A stretch of DNA of 64,000 bases, from positions 62,001 to 126,000 of the forward strand of contig JAFVBR010000030.1 in assembly GCA_017479885.1 (NCBI GenBank). The letters run 5' to 3'. The DNA is from Paludibacteraceae bacterium. GTDB taxonomy: Bacteria > Bacteroidota > Bacteroidia > Bacteroidales > Paludibacteraceae. A program made the position numbers and the translations under genes. Below, piece after piece: positions 6,686 through 15,945 of this stretch. The notes below the pieces were generated by a model. That model was given only the letters and a program-made list of their open reading frames with translations. It was not told the DNA's origin and searched no databases. Position 1 is the first letter of the stretch. Every line of letters begins with the position of its first letter.

Positions 6686-9364
6686 TCAGAATCTGCTTGC
6701 CGTAAGGCTGCGCACTTTATCGTTGAAACTATCAGCCTTTATCAGGTCTTCCACACGTAGATGCATACGGTAGCACCAGAAGTGACGCGGATTGTCAGGC
6801 ATATTGATACGCTCTGCATGCTGGTCACTGAGACGCAGTTCACCGTCTATGGCGAGCCAGTCCTGCAAGGGCAGAATAACCCACATCGCAGGCGAATACA
6901 TGTGCTGATTCAGTATGAAGTTGGCTATCTCGGGCGACATCTCTTTCGGTGCTTCACCCCACCAACCCATCTGTTCGTTGTAGAAACGCTGTGTCTTGTT
7001 CCTGTCTTCCTCCCACCATGCACGCAGCGGATTGGTATCGTGAGTACCGGTGGTGCATACCGACAGATAAGGTGCATCGGCAGGATGGGCAAACATTATG
7101 GTAGGATCTTTGGGCATACGCTGAATCTCTAACGAGAGTATCTGCAACTCATGCATTACTTCAGGCACGCATGCCGGCACCATACCAAGGTCCTCACCGC
7201 ATACAAGCATGTTGGTGGAGTTGATCAAAGTTGGCAGTTTGCGCATGGCCGACTGTTTCCAGAACTCGTTATGACGCCGATAGAAATAATCATCATGAAT
7301 ACGTGCCAACAGTTGACGCTGGTCTTCCCATAGTTCGGAATACGAATGAGACTGATAGAGTGCTATTCTCGGATGAAGCATCTGCGGGTTATCCTTGTCG
7401 CGAACAAACAGCACCTCGCAATGCAGATACATCAGTCCGTTGTAGATATTACGTTTTTGCTCTTGCTCTGTAACCGACAAACCGTCAAACCACTCCTGAA
7501 TCTTCACTTGCGTATCAAACTCTTCTTTGAACCAATAGATGTATTGGTCGTTGGTATTGAAGAATGTTTGTTTGGCGTATTCTGTGTCATAACCGAATAC
7601 ATCACCCATGAAGTTGCTGCGGATATAAGGTTTTACAAGGCGGTCTTCATCAACCGCCACCCCCATGTTCCACAGGTCTTGCATCGAATAACCCATGGCA
7701 GGGCAGAAATGTCCGCACAATCCCCATACTGCATCTTTCTTCATTTGCCATATACGGAAGAAGCCCAAGATATGGTCAATACGGTAAGCATCGAAATAAT
7801 CCTGCATTTTGGTGAAACGTCTGCGCCACCACAGAAAACCGTCTTTTGCCATTTCGTCCCAATTGTATGTCGGGAATCCCCAGTTCTGACCGCTTATGGA
7901 GAAATCGTCGGGAGGGGCACCGGCAGAAGCATCAAGATTGAACAACTCCGGACTCGTCCATGCATCCACCGAGTCAGGCGATATACCAATTGGTATGTCA
8001 CCCTTCAGAGCAACACCCTTCGAGTGGCAATACTCCACTGCTTCCGAGAGCTGCTTGTCAAGATGAAACTGGAGATAGTAGAAAAACGCCACCTTGTCGT
8101 AGTCCTTGGCTTCGGGTGAGGCAAGTTTCTCCATATCCTTGATACTGAAAGTGCTGTATTTTTTCCAGTCGTAGAAATGAGGGGTGCCGTTCTTGTCGCG
8201 CAAATAGCAGAATACTGCATAAGGCACAAGCCACTCTTTGTTCTTCTCAAAGAAGCGTTTGTAGTCCTCAGAAGAAAACACTGCATCTTTTTCGGCCTTG
8301 TATAAGGCAGCGAAATAACGCATTTTCTCATCGTACACCACCTGATAGTCGGCTATCTTCTTATTGTTGAATTCGGCTTTTTCAGCCTCATATTGTTTCT
8401 TTAGGGCAGGTGTCAGACGACCCATCTTTTCAATGTTCAGATAAATGGGATGCAATGCGAACACGCTGACTGCATTGTAGGGATAGGAGTCGCGGTTGGT
8501 ATGCAGCAGAGTGGTGTCGTTGATAGGCAGAGTCTGTATCATCTTCTGCCCGGTGAGAGCAGCCCAGTCAGCCAGTTTCTTGAGGTCGGCAAACTCGCCT
8601 ATACCAAATCCGTCGTCAGTACGCAGAGAGAACACCGGCACGGCTACGCCGGCACCCTTCCAGCGCGGTTGCGTACGACGGAAAGAGCGGTCGTTCTGCA
8701 TGATAACCACACCTTTGCTCAAACCCCATACCTGACGGTTCTCGCCCCACTCTATGTCCACTACCTTCCCTGATTTAAGTTCATAGACAACATACTTGTA
8801 CTCTATCACCTGGTCGGGATCAACCTTAATGTCTGCCTGCCATACAGGAAATTGCCTGTCAGACATGGGTAGTTTGTCATCGGTGTTCCAACCGCCAAGT
8901 TCAGGTATATTTCCTACCACTGCCACTCCTTGTGAAGGCAGTATCTGCGGAAGGTCTATTGAAAAGTGCACATTGCCGTTGGCCTCATGAGCACGGCCGG
9001 GATGTTTTTTCTCCTCGCGATGGAAGAGGGCCTTCTGGAAGGCTGTAGTATAAAAGGCTTTTTCATAGTCCGTTACCTGCCAGAAATCATGCAGTACCAC
9101 TTTTTTGTCGGCAGCACGCAATGTTATATGGCGCGGACAACCGGCCTCGTATATATAGCCTCCGTCCTGCAAACGGATAGCATAACGATAAACCAGTTCG
9201 CCGGCGAAATCGGTAACAGGAACTGTAGCGGTCCAGAAATCTCCTCCCTGGCAATCAAGCAGCAAGGGAGACTGCTCAGTCCAACCCAGTAAAGGATTGT
9301 CACTGACTACGCAGAGGGTCTGTCCCCACTCTGCGCGATAATTAATACAAAAACTTAATTTCAT
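6686..9364 (-). CDS. malQ: 4-alpha-glucanotransferase (amylomaltase, GH77) with tandem CBM20
   Basis: 892 residues. Two starch-binding CBM20-type modules lie at the N-terminus (about 1-100, with LCVVSDNPLLGWTEQ; about 130-235, with VAVVGNIPELGGWNTDDK), then the GH77 barrel from about residue 240. Catalytic motifs are present: the nucleophile region DAYRIDHILG, the acid/base motif GEDLGMVP and THDTNPLRAWW. It transfers maltodextrin chains between alpha-1,4-glucans and acts in glycogen or maltodextrin turnover, probably in the cytoplasm because no signal peptide is seen. The two-CBM20 layout is the usual Bacteroidota and plant DPE2-like form. It is monocistronic, with a TATCTTTG -7 box on the minus strand at 9424-9417 and a hairpin after the stop. 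Confidence 0.95.
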   Translation of the reverse strand: MKLSFCINYRAEWGQTLCVVSDNPLLGWTEQSPLLLDCQGGDFWTATVPVTDFAGELVYRYAIRLQDGGYIYEAGCPRHITLRAADKKVVLHDFWQVTDYEKAFYTTAFQKALFHREEKKHPGRAHEANGNVHFSIDLPQILPSQGVAVVGNIPELGGWNTDDKLPMSDRQFPVWQADIKVDPDQVIEYKYVVYELKSGKVVDIEWGENRQVWGLSKGVVIMQNDRSFRRTQPRWKGAGVAVPVFSLRTDDGFGIGEFADLKKLADWAALTGQKMIQTLPINDTTLLHTNRDSYPYNAVSVFALHPIYLNIEKMGRLTPALKKQYEAEKAEFNNKKIADYQVVYDEKMRYFAALYKAEKDAVFSSEDYKRFFEKNKEWLVPYAVFCYLRDKNGTPHFYDWKKYSTFSIKDMEKLASPEAKDYDKVAFFYYLQFHLDKQLSEAVEYCHSKGVALKGDIPIGISPDSVDAWTSPELFNLDASAGAPPDDFSISGQNWGFPTYNWDEMAKDGFLWWRRRFTKMQDYFDAYRIDHILGFFRIWQMKKDAVWGLCGHFCPAMGYSMQDLWNMGVAVDEDRLVKPYIRSNFMGDVFGYDTEYAKQTFFNTNDQYIYWFKEEFDTQVKIQEWFDGLSVTEQEQKRNIYNGLMYLHCEVLFVRDKDNPQMLHPRIALYQSHSYSELWEDQRQLLARIHDDYFYRRHNEFWKQSAMRKLPTLINSTNMLVCGEDLGMVPACVPEVMHELQILSLEIQRMPKDPTIMFAHPADAPYLSVCTTGTHDTNPLRAWWEEDRNKTQRFYNEQMGWWGEAPKEMSPEIANFILNQHMYSPAMWVILPLQDWLAIDGELRLSDQHAERINMPDNPRHFWCYRMHLRVEDLIKADSFNDKVRSLTASRF

Positions 9365-9416
9365 GGTATATATTGATTATGTTTATACATTTTCTGATTT
9401 ATCGGAATATATGCTG

Positions 9417-9424
9417 CAAAGATA
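9417..9424 (-). promoter_or_regulatory. -7 box of malQ
   Basis: TATCTTTG on the minus strand, matching the Bacteroidota TAnnTTTG consensus, about 52 nt before the malQ start. No good -33 TTTG is seen at the expected spacing. Confidence 0.5.
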
Positions 9425-9457
9425 TACAAAATATTTTACTGCATAAAAACATTTGTC

Positions 9458-10549
9458 TTATTTGACGCTTAAAAGTTTTTCTTTTCTCCATTCGATAGGG
9501 GGCATTCCAGTGTATTGCTTGAATATACGGTAAAAAGTGCTCTCAACCGCAAATCCTGATTTGAATATAGCTTCATGCACTGCTTCTTTTGATGATGTGT
9601 AACTGCTGTCGGCAAGAATCTTCTTTGCCTCTTCTACACGATACATATTTATATACGAAGCAAAGTTCATCTGCATTTCATCATGAAGAAATACAGAAAG
9701 ATAAGTACGGTTGGTATGCAGCATAACTGCCAACTCTGACAGTGTGATACTCGGATTGAGATAGGGTTTCTTCTTCTGCATCATCGCTTCCAAATATTCG
9801 GCATTCAATTGCACCAAAGCCTGGGCATTCGCTTTATTATTGTCACTTATAACTGATATTCTGTTACCGTCAACCGCATTGTATTCAATATCGGAAAACG
9901 AAATTCTTGATGTCACATACCCCAGCAAATACAACAATACTGACATTGTCACCGCAGGCACAGCCACCAGACTTTTACCTGCAAACCACTCGCGGCCTAT
10001 TATATTGCTCAACATTGAAAGCAATGAAATAACTGAAAACAATGCCACTAACCATACAAGAGGACGCAGACTGTAACTACGGTCGTCGCTGTATTGGTCA
10101 TCAAGAGAACGGCGGAATCTGATTATCGTCATAGTGCCGTATATTGCTGTATATGCTACCTGCACCGCAAAACAACACCTTGCCGCAATATATATGACAT
10201 AATGAGCGGTGTCCAACTCAAGCATGTAGAACACAGGATATGCTGTCAACAGTACCGGAGCAGGCAACAACCATAATTTTTCCAACGAGAGTTCATTGCC
10301 TGTCAGGCGCAGCAGATAAAACAGAAATAAAGGATATACCAGCAGATTTACTGTGCCGTATATGGTTTCCGTTATCTTGCTCTCCACTCCGCTGAAATAA
10401 AGATAATGCATCAAATAAAGCACAAAACATGCAATAAAAAACCATGTCATCATCCGTCTTCCGCTTTCAAGATGCTTGTATGATATTGCATACCACATCA
10501 GCCAAAACAATGAGGTAAGCATAGGCACGGATATCAGCAGACTTAACAT
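9458..10549 (-). CDS. Membrane AraC-family transcriptional regulator
   Basis: 363 residues. The first 220 residues hold six or seven hydrophobic helices (SLLISVPMLTSLFWLMW, MTWFFIACFVLYLMHYLYF, VNLLVYPLFLFYLL and others), a 7TM-like sensory region. After a linker, the C-terminal 100 residues form an AraC DNA-binding domain: SITLSELAVMLHTNRTYLS (first HTH) and EAIFKSGFAVESTFYRIFKQ with the signature TGMPPIEWRK. Such membrane AraC regulators are common in Bacteroidota, and their signals are mostly unknown. It stands alone on the minus strand between malQ and the flippase-like gene; a TATTTTTG box at 10595-10588 may be its promoter. Confidence 0.85.
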   Translation of the reverse strand: MLSLLISVPMLTSLFWLMWYAISYKHLESGRRMMTWFFIACFVLYLMHYLYFSGVESKITETIYGTVNLLVYPLFLFYLLRLTGNELSLEKLWLLPAPVLLTAYPVFYMLELDTAHYVIYIAARCCFAVQVAYTAIYGTMTIIRFRRSLDDQYSDDRSYSLRPLVWLVALFSVISLLSMLSNIIGREWFAGKSLVAVPAVTMSVLLYLLGYVTSRISFSDIEYNAVDGNRISVISDNNKANAQALVQLNAEYLEAMMQKKKPYLNPSITLSELAVMLHTNRTYLSVFLHDEMQMNFASYINMYRVEEAKKILADSSYTSSKEAVHEAIFKSGFAVESTFYRIFKQYTGMPPIEWRKEKLLSVK

Positions 10550-10654
10550 ATTGAAGTTTTTCTATTGTCAGTTTCGTTTACAACATGCAAAAATAATACT
10601 TTTTTTTGAGAATGGAAAGTTTTATGTCAACAAAAATATAAATACACCGGCATA

Positions 10655-11587
10655 TTATATTATTCTGTTCTTGGGCAGAAGTGTGCTGACCAATATCGGC
10701 AGTATGGTGTTGAGCAGCCACAGAAGCACGGCGGCTACTGCAATAGCGGGAATATTGTCCGAATACATACTGAAAATCACAACTGACCAACTTCCCCTTA
10801 CCACTGCATCAGCCACCGGCACTGACGGAGTAACGGTAACAAGCAGGTAATATGCCGGAATAGCTGCCAGCGATTCCGTAAAACTGAGATGTATTCCGCA
10901 AAACTCTAAAACTAACCACAACTGAATGCAATACACCACGTAACGCAGAAATGAATACAGCAGTGTTATTAAAAATCTCTTGTGGGAAAATCTGCTCAAC
11001 TGTTCAAGCGTATCCTTTATCTTGCCTTCTCTTATATGTACCGACAATTGTCGTGATAAATACCTGTAGAAAACAATTGTCAGTACCTGCAATACCCACA
11101 CTGCTCCGCACAACCATTCCACCCACCGCATTCCGCCTATGTTCTCCAATAACAATATACACGACGGCATACCTGCCATCACCTGTAGAAAAGCCAATGC
11201 CAACGTGCCTGTAAAACCAAGTGTTACTGCCTCCAGCCAACGGTTTTTGCTTTGCATCATGCTTACACGCGCAGGATAGTCACCAAGACGGGAGGGGGTA
11301 ACGAAAGCGCCTATGAAACCAAAATAAGTCTGACGCTGGGCCTCACCTATTGTCATAGGTTCTATATCCCGCATCAGATACTGCCACTTCATCGACTCAA
11401 ACAATATGTTCAGCGGAAACAACAGCACGGCTGCAGTCAGGCATATATACTGCCAAACGCCAGCACTGCCAAACTGAACATATAGCGACTGCCAGTCGTC
11501 ATACACAGCCAGTCTGTAACCAAGATAACCGTATGCCGCTGCTACAAGCAGCCACTGCAGTGCCTTCAGTATATTGCTGCGTTTCAT
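10655..11587 (-). CDS. Lysylphosphatidylglycerol synthase TM/flippase-like membrane protein
   Basis: 310 residues with about eight hydrophobic segments. It has the family landmarks of the LPG_synthase_TM (AglD/UPF0104) group: a conserved early region MKWQYLMRDI, FIGAFVTPSRLGDYPAR, and a C-terminal PAYYLLVTVTPSVPVADA followed by a last pair of helices. Members act as flippases or membrane partners in lipid modification; the substrate here is unknown. It lies 23 nt downstream of gtrA, a polyprenyl-linked sugar translocation family, so both may handle lipid-linked sugars. Confidence 0.75.
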   Translation of the reverse strand: MKRSNILKALQWLLVAAAYGYLGYRLAVYDDWQSLYVQFGSAGVWQYICLTAAVLLFPLNILFESMKWQYLMRDIEPMTIGEAQRQTYFGFIGAFVTPSRLGDYPARVSMMQSKNRWLEAVTLGFTGTLALAFLQVMAGMPSCILLLENIGGMRWVEWLCGAVWVLQVLTIVFYRYLSRQLSVHIREGKIKDTLEQLSRFSHKRFLITLLYSFLRYVVYCIQLWLVLEFCGIHLSFTESLAAIPAYYLLVTVTPSVPVADAVVRGSWSVVIFSMYSDNIPAIAVAAVLLWLLNTILPILVSTLLPKNRII

Positions 11588-11610
11588 TGAAATATATTCT
11601 GTTTGGACTG

Positions 11611-12126
11611 TCAGGTATTATTGTCGTTGTCTGCATTTTCTGTTCTGAACGAATAATACTTCTGACCGAAATATGAAATAGCCACCGTTACCGCTGTTAT
11701 TATCATCTTCGACGGAGTCGGATACACCCCGCATATTTCCACAAGCAGTTTGAGCCCGAAATAGTTAACTGCCAGATTAACCGCCACTATAGATATATAA
11801 CGCAAAAACTGACGCATTCCGTGCAGATTCGACTGTGTGAATGTAACATACTTGTTAAGCCAAAAACCGGTTAGAAGAGTTATTGGAAACACTATGCACA
11901 GCGCTGCTATATGCGGAGTAAGACACCACTCTCTGCCAAAAAGCGTTAAATATATCAACTCATGACCGACAACAAAGTTGTAAACAATAAAATACAACAC
12001 CCAATCAAGTACCATGTTGCCTGCACCGCATGCACCGTAACGGAACAATTGCTCAGGACATATACGGCGGAAAGGACGATAGAAGAAATCTATGAATTTG
12101 GTTATATAACGCGCAACTGTTTGCAT
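11611..12126 (-). CDS. gtrA: GtrA-family membrane protein
   Basis: 171 residues with four membrane helices (YGACGAGNMVLDWVLYFIVYN, ALCIVFPITLLTGFWLNKY, YISIVAVNLAVNYFGLKLLVE, IITAVTVAISYFGQKYYSF). The F-R-Y-x-x-x-G-x-x-x-x start and the C-terminal FGQKYYSFR are typical. GtrA proteins translocate or help transfer undecaprenyl-phosphate sugars in O-antigen and cell-wall glycosylation. It leads a two-gene minus-strand unit with the flippase-like gene. Its promoter (12158-12189) is back-to-back with that of rsmA. Confidence 0.8.
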   Translation of the reverse strand: MQTVARYITKFIDFFYRPFRRICPEQLFRYGACGAGNMVLDWVLYFIVYNFVVGHELIYLTLFGREWCLTPHIAALCIVFPITLLTGFWLNKYVTFTQSNLHGMRQFLRYISIVAVNLAVNYFGLKLLVEICGVYPTPSKMIITAVTVAISYFGQKYYSFRTENADNDNNT

Positions 12127-12151
12127 GTTTGAAAAATTTGTTGTACTTTTG
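12120..12151 (+). promoter_or_regulatory. Promoter of rsmA-corA
   Basis: TTTG at 12120-12123 and TACTTTTG at 12144-12151, 20-bp spacer: a full Bacteroidota promoter. Expected transcription start is near 12158, giving a leader of about 70 nt. Confidence 0.75.
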
Positions 12152-12157
12152 CACCTG

Positions 12158-12189
12158 CAAAGTTACGTGTTTTTCCGCGACTATGCAAA
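12158..12189 (-). promoter_or_regulatory. Promoter of gtrA
   Basis: On the minus strand TTTG is at 12189-12186 and TAACTTTG at 12165-12158, spacer 20. It lies face to face with the rsmA promoter, so the two transcripts start within the same 70 bp. Confidence 0.75.
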
Positions 12190-12229
12190 TTAGTTTAACC
12201 AATTCACTGTTATATGGACTATCACGCGG

Positions 12230-13030
12230 ATGCTCAAAGTACGTGCCAAGAAAGCGCTGGGTCAGCACTTCCTTCGGGATTTGGGTGTTGCCCGGCAAAT
12301 AGCCGAAAGTCTGGTATTCCAACATAATAGAATGCCTGTCTTGGAAGTCGGACCGGGAATGGGGGTGCTTACCCGATTCCTGCTCCAGAATCCGCGTATT
12401 GAACTTACTGCCATCGAACTTGACCGCGAATCGGTTGATTATCTTACAGTAAATTTCCCGCAATTGCATCTTATTCACGGCGACTTTCTCCGCCTGGATT
12501 TGAATATCCTTTATCCGGAAGGCGATTTCTGCGTTATTGGTAATTATCCATATAACATATCTTCACAGATATTCTTCAAAGTGCTTGACTACAAAGACCG
12601 CATTCCGTGTTGCTCGGGTATGATACAGAAAGAAGTGGCTGAAAGACTTTCTGCCAAACCAGGAAACAGACAATACGGAATTCTGTCAGTTCTCATGCAA
12701 ACATGGTATAATATTGAATATTTGTTTACCGTACACGAACATGTATTCGACCCGCCTCCAAAGGTCAAATCGGCAGTAGTCAGATTCACCCGCAACAAGC
12801 GACGACGGTTGGATTGCAACGAACAGCTGTACAAGCAAGTCGTGAAAACTGCATTCAATCAACGAAGAAAACAAATGCGCAACTCACTCATGACTTTGCT
12901 TGGAAAAGGCAATCCGCTTTTGGAAACAGACATATTCAAAAAACGCCCTGAACAACTAAGCGTTGAAGAATTTATCAGTTTAACCAATCTAATTGAAAAC
13001 GACAATGTCAGAACTCCGTATATTTTATAA
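12230..13030 (+). CDS. rsmA: 16S rRNA dimethyladenosine transferase (KsgA)
   Basis: 266 residues. Motif KKALGQHFLRD is at about 7-17, the SAM-binding loop LEVGPGMGVLT at about 38-48, the catalytic NYPYNISS near 105, and the C-terminal FNQRRKQMRNSL. It dimethylates A1518 and A1519 of 16S rRNA during 30S maturation. Its last 26 nt overlap the start of corA, a translational coupling also seen in other Bacteroidota. Confidence 0.96.
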   Translation: MLKVRAKKALGQHFLRDLGVARQIAESLVFQHNRMPVLEVGPGMGVLTRFLLQNPRIELTAIELDRESVDYLTVNFPQLHLIHGDFLRLDLNILYPEGDFCVIGNYPYNISSQIFFKVLDYKDRIPCCSGMIQKEVAERLSAKPGNRQYGILSVLMQTWYNIEYLFTVHEHVFDPPPKVKSAVVRFTRNKRRRLDCNEQLYKQVVKTAFNQRRKQMRNSLMTLLGKGNPLLETDIFKKRPEQLSVEEFISLTNLIENDNVRTPYIL

Positions 13031-13955
13031 AGACAACGAGAAAATAAAAATATCAAAAAGTCTTGATATTCTGCAGAGAATAGAAAAGAAAGATATTATA
13101 TGGATTGACCTTCTTGACGTAAAGGAGGAAGTCGAAACCGAACTCGAACAGTTTCTCAAAATCTATATTCAGGAAGACGAAGAAATGGAGGAAATCGAGA
13201 TGTCAAGCCGCTATATGCAGACCGATGACAGCATCGTTGTCAACTCAAACTTCCTGAAAGATACTTTCGAAATATGCCCTGTCAACTTTATCATAAAACA
13301 AGGCGTATTGGTAACTGTCAGAGACGACGAGTTGGGTACATTTAACGAAACGGTTAAGAAAATGTTTGTAAATACACGCAATTTCCCTACCGGATTTCAC
13401 GTGTTTGTGGCACTCATGGAGACCCGTGTCGAATACGATGCCGACCTTATTGAGGACACTACCGACCTCATCACCAACCTTTCAACCGACATCAACAAGG
13501 CAAGCGACCATGTGGACGAAGATATTCTTATACAGATTAAGGATTTGCAGGAAAAAGTTACCATCATACGTCAAAATGTCATGGATAAACAGCGCGTTAT
13601 AAGCAATGTGCTCAAATGCGACTTCTTTCCAAAGGACCTGCAGGCACGCCTTACTATGATTATCAAAGACATTAATTCTCTTTTCGAGTACACCCGCTTC
13701 GGGTTCGACCGTCTGGACTATCTGCAGGATACATTTCTCGGTTTGGTTAACATCGAACAGAACAAGATTATAAAAATCTTCACTATTGTCAACATCGTCT
13801 TCCTGCCGCCAACTCTAATTGCAAGTATGTACGGTATGAACTTTGACTTCATGCCCGAGCTTCATTGGCAACTCGGCTACCCGTTTGCTATAGGACTCAT
13901 GATTGTTTTCACACTATTCATTATGCTTATTTTCAAACTAAAGAAGTGGCTATAA
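13005..13955 (+). CDS. corA: CorA-family Mg2+/Co2+ transporter
   Basis: 316 residues from the ATG at 13005 (MSELRIFYKDN), inside the 3' end of rsmA. The long cytoplasmic domain is charged and helical (EDEEMEEIEMSSRYMQTDD, IKDLQEKVTIIRQNVMDKQ). Two C-terminal membrane helices flank the signature YGMNFDFMPEL, and the protein ends in a basic LKKWL. CorA channels admit Mg2+ as pentamers in the inner membrane. The C-terminal half is canonical. A bidirectional terminator follows within 40 nt. Confidence 0.93.
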   Translation: MSELRIFYKDNEKIKISKSLDILQRIEKKDIIWIDLLDVKEEVETELEQFLKIYIQEDEEMEEIEMSSRYMQTDDSIVVNSNFLKDTFEICPVNFIIKQGVLVTVRDDELGTFNETVKKMFVNTRNFPTGFHVFVALMETRVEYDADLIEDTTDLITNLSTDINKASDHVDEDILIQIKDLQEKVTIIRQNVMDKQRVISNVLKCDFFPKDLQARLTMIIKDINSLFEYTRFGFDRLDYLQDTFLGLVNIEQNKIIKIFTIVNIVFLPPTLIASMYGMNFDFMPELHWQLGYPFAIGLMIVFTLFIMLIFKLKKWL

Positions 13956-13970
13956 TATATATTATAATTA

Positions 13971-13994
13971 AAAAGCCTGTGTAATCAGGCTTTT
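13971..13994. terminator. Bidirectional terminator between corA and nadA
   Basis: AAAAGCCTG and CAGGCTTTT pair across a 6-nt loop, with an A-tract before and TATTTTTT after. It serves corA on + and nadA on -. Confidence 0.9.
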
Positions 13995-13999
13995 ATTTT

Positions 14000-14959
14000 T
14001 TAACTCATAATCATCATTCTTTCTATCGGCTTTATCGCCTCACGAGCTACATAACTCTCTACCTTTATTTCATATTTTTCATCACGCAGGCACTCATACA
14101 GTTTCTCAAGCGTATTCAGCCTCATATACTCGCACTCGTTGCATGAACACGGCGTCAACTCGCCGTCAATAATTATTTCTGTAGCTTCGGGAGGTACTGG
14201 AATAAACACTTTGCCCGCACAGGCCTCCTGCATCTTATGCAAAATTCCGCTTTCAGTTGCAACTATAAACTCATTTTCATCGGAATTTTTGGCATAATTT
14301 AGCAATGCTTCAGTCGATCCTACCACATCAGCTGTATCAAGCACTATTTTCTTACATTCAGGATGAGCCAGCACTTTTGCCTGAGGAAATTTCTTCCTCA
14401 ACTGCAGCAGAGCCTCTACTGAAAATCTACTATGCACATGGCAGGCTCCATTCCACAACTCCATCTGACGACCAGTTATGCTGTTTATATAGTTGCCTAA
14501 ATTCATGTCAGGACCGAACAATATCTTCTGGTCTGCCGGCAACTGGTTGATTATCTTCAGTGCATTGCTAGATGTTACAACTATATCAGTAAGAGCTTTA
14601 ACTGCTGCTGAAGTGTTTACGTAGCTTACTACCATGTATCCTGGGTGACTCTCTTTCCAACGTGCAAGATCTTCTGCTCTGCATGAATCAGCCAACGAAC
14701 AGCCAGCACCAGTATCAGGTATAAGAACTTTTTTGTTAGGACATATTATCTTTGCAGTCTCTCCCATGAAATGTACTCCACACAGCACTATTATATCAGC
14801 ATCTGTCCTTGCCGCTTGACGGGCGAGAGCAAGACTGTCACCAACAAAATCGGCTATATCCTGTAATTCAGCACGCTGGTAGTAATGTGCCATTATTACT
14901 GCATTCTTTTCTTTTCTTAGCCTGTTTATTTCTTCTATAAGTTCTTCTCTTCTCAACAT
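14000..14959 (-). CDS. nadA: Quinolinate synthase
   Basis: 319 residues. It has AHYYQRAELQDIADFVGDSL near 24-43 and the three cluster-ligand regions: VLCGVHFMGE (C60), WNGACHVHSRF (C173) and CSCNECEYM (C271-C276). It condenses iminoaspartate and dihydroxyacetone phosphate to quinolinate using a [4Fe-4S] cluster. nadB and nadC are not adjacent. It is a single-gene unit on the minus strand. Confidence 0.95.
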   Translation of the reverse strand: MLRREELIEEINRLRKEKNAVIMAHYYQRAELQDIADFVGDSLALARQAARTDADIIVLCGVHFMGETAKIICPNKKVLIPDTGAGCSLADSCRAEDLARWKESHPGYMVVSYVNTSAAVKALTDIVVTSSNALKIINQLPADQKILFGPDMNLGNYINSITGRQMELWNGACHVHSRFSVEALLQLRKKFPQAKVLAHPECKKIVLDTADVVGSTEALLNYAKNSDENEFIVATESGILHKMQEACAGKVFIPVPPEATEIIIDGELTPCSCNECEYMRLNTLEKLYECLRDEKYEIKVESYVAREAIKPIERMMIMS

Positions 14960-15165
14960 AGCATTTATATAAAAGTTAAATTTTAAAATTCCCTTTGTTG
15001 GTTATATAATGTCAATTTTGTTCATAAATAATGTAACTCTCTTTTTTTGAGTTAACTTTGTGTGTTGATAATTACATTCTTTTCAAATTATATTGTTCAC
15101 TAAATTCTTTAATTTGTATTTTTAGATGCTTTATCAACAGTTTTCAACAAACTTTTCAACATAAG
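14960..15165. other. AT-rich gap with DnaA-box-like 9-mers; possible origin element
   Basis: 206 bp, strongly AT-rich. TTATCAACA (one base off the classical TTATCCACA box) occurs at 15131-15139 and inverted at 15071-15063. TTTTCAACA follows at 15141-15149 and 15153-15161, so three boxes are phased at 10-12 bp in the same orientation. A TAACTC/GAGTTA hairpin with a T-rich loop lies at 15034-15054. Both flanking genes are minus-strand here, but the overall gene direction changes in this neighbourhood. Origin function is a guess. Confidence 0.35.
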
Positions 15166-15924
15166 TCAAGGTATAGAATAGCTGAAAATAATATTCCAAC
15201 TCCATGAATGCATTTGTCTTGATATTTCTGTTTGCTGTTTTATAAGATTGTTAAGTCCGAAGTCATAACCTGCCTGCAAGCGATAGTTTGCCCATTCAAG
15301 TCCGCCTCCGAGCCCGTATTGTATATTTGTGCGGAAAAGTTCTTTTTCTGCATACCTGTCGTAAGGTTCAGTTTTTATATATATACTTTGAAGCCATTTT
15401 TCTGTATCATAGTTGAGATAATTTTTAATATTGTCTTTTTGTGCAAGTCCGACAGAAATCTCAGGACCTGTGTAGAACATCAGTCCCAACTCTTTCCACA
15501 GATGAATTCTTATAGTAGCACGCACCGGAATACTAAGCTCATGATTCATTATTCTATGCTTAAGATATTGTTCAGAGTAGTCATCAGTGCTTGCGTTTTT
15601 CCAATGTTGGTTTGAAATACCATAAGTAAGACTGTAATTTAATCCTGTTTGAATACTGAAATTATATGGTAGATTAAAGTCAAAAGTAACTCCTATTTTA
15701 GGTCCATACAAATAAAGGTCAGCATAAGTTTTATTATTACTATGCTGCCATTGTTGCACAAAGCCGCCTTGTACTCTGTAAGTAACAGAAAATTTGTATG
15801 TATTTTCTGTATTTGTATTCCTTTTCTCTTCCGCCAAAAAATCTATTTCATTTTTTGATTCTTGTGCTTTTACAGAGGCAAAAAAACTCAGAAGGATACT
15901 AACAATAGTGATATATCGTCTCAT
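15166..15924 (-). CDS. Outer-membrane beta-barrel (porin-family-like) protein
   Basis: 252 residues from the ATG at 15924 (MRRYIT); a start 24 nt further up is possible but would lie before the signal peptide. The signal ends in VKAQ. The mature part looks like an eight-stranded barrel of the OMP_b-brl_2/PorT-like type: YGPKIGVTFDFNLPYNFSI, LSIPVRATIRIHLWKELGL, YTGPEISVGLA, YGLGGGLEWANYRLQAGYD, and a C-terminal strand ending in FSYSIP. The role is unknown. It is monocistronic and its promoter interlocks with that of recO. Confidence 0.75.
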   Translation of the reverse strand: MRRYITIVSILLSFFASVKAQESKNEIDFLAEEKRNTNTENTYKFSVTYRVQGGFVQQWQHSNNKTYADLYLYGPKIGVTFDFNLPYNFSIQTGLNYSLTYGISNQHWKNASTDDYSEQYLKHRIMNHELSIPVRATIRIHLWKELGLMFYTGPEISVGLAQKDNIKNYLNYDTEKWLQSIYIKTEPYDRYAEKELFRTNIQYGLGGGLEWANYRLQAGYDFGLNNLIKQQTEISRQMHSWSWNIIFSYSIP

Positions 15925-15945
15925 ATATGATATTATAATTTTGTG

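Noticed and set aside
15034..15060. Hairpin plus TAACTTTG as a small-RNA promoter
   Set aside because: No -33 element at proper spacing, and the transcript would run antisense into the beta-barrel gene without a clear end.
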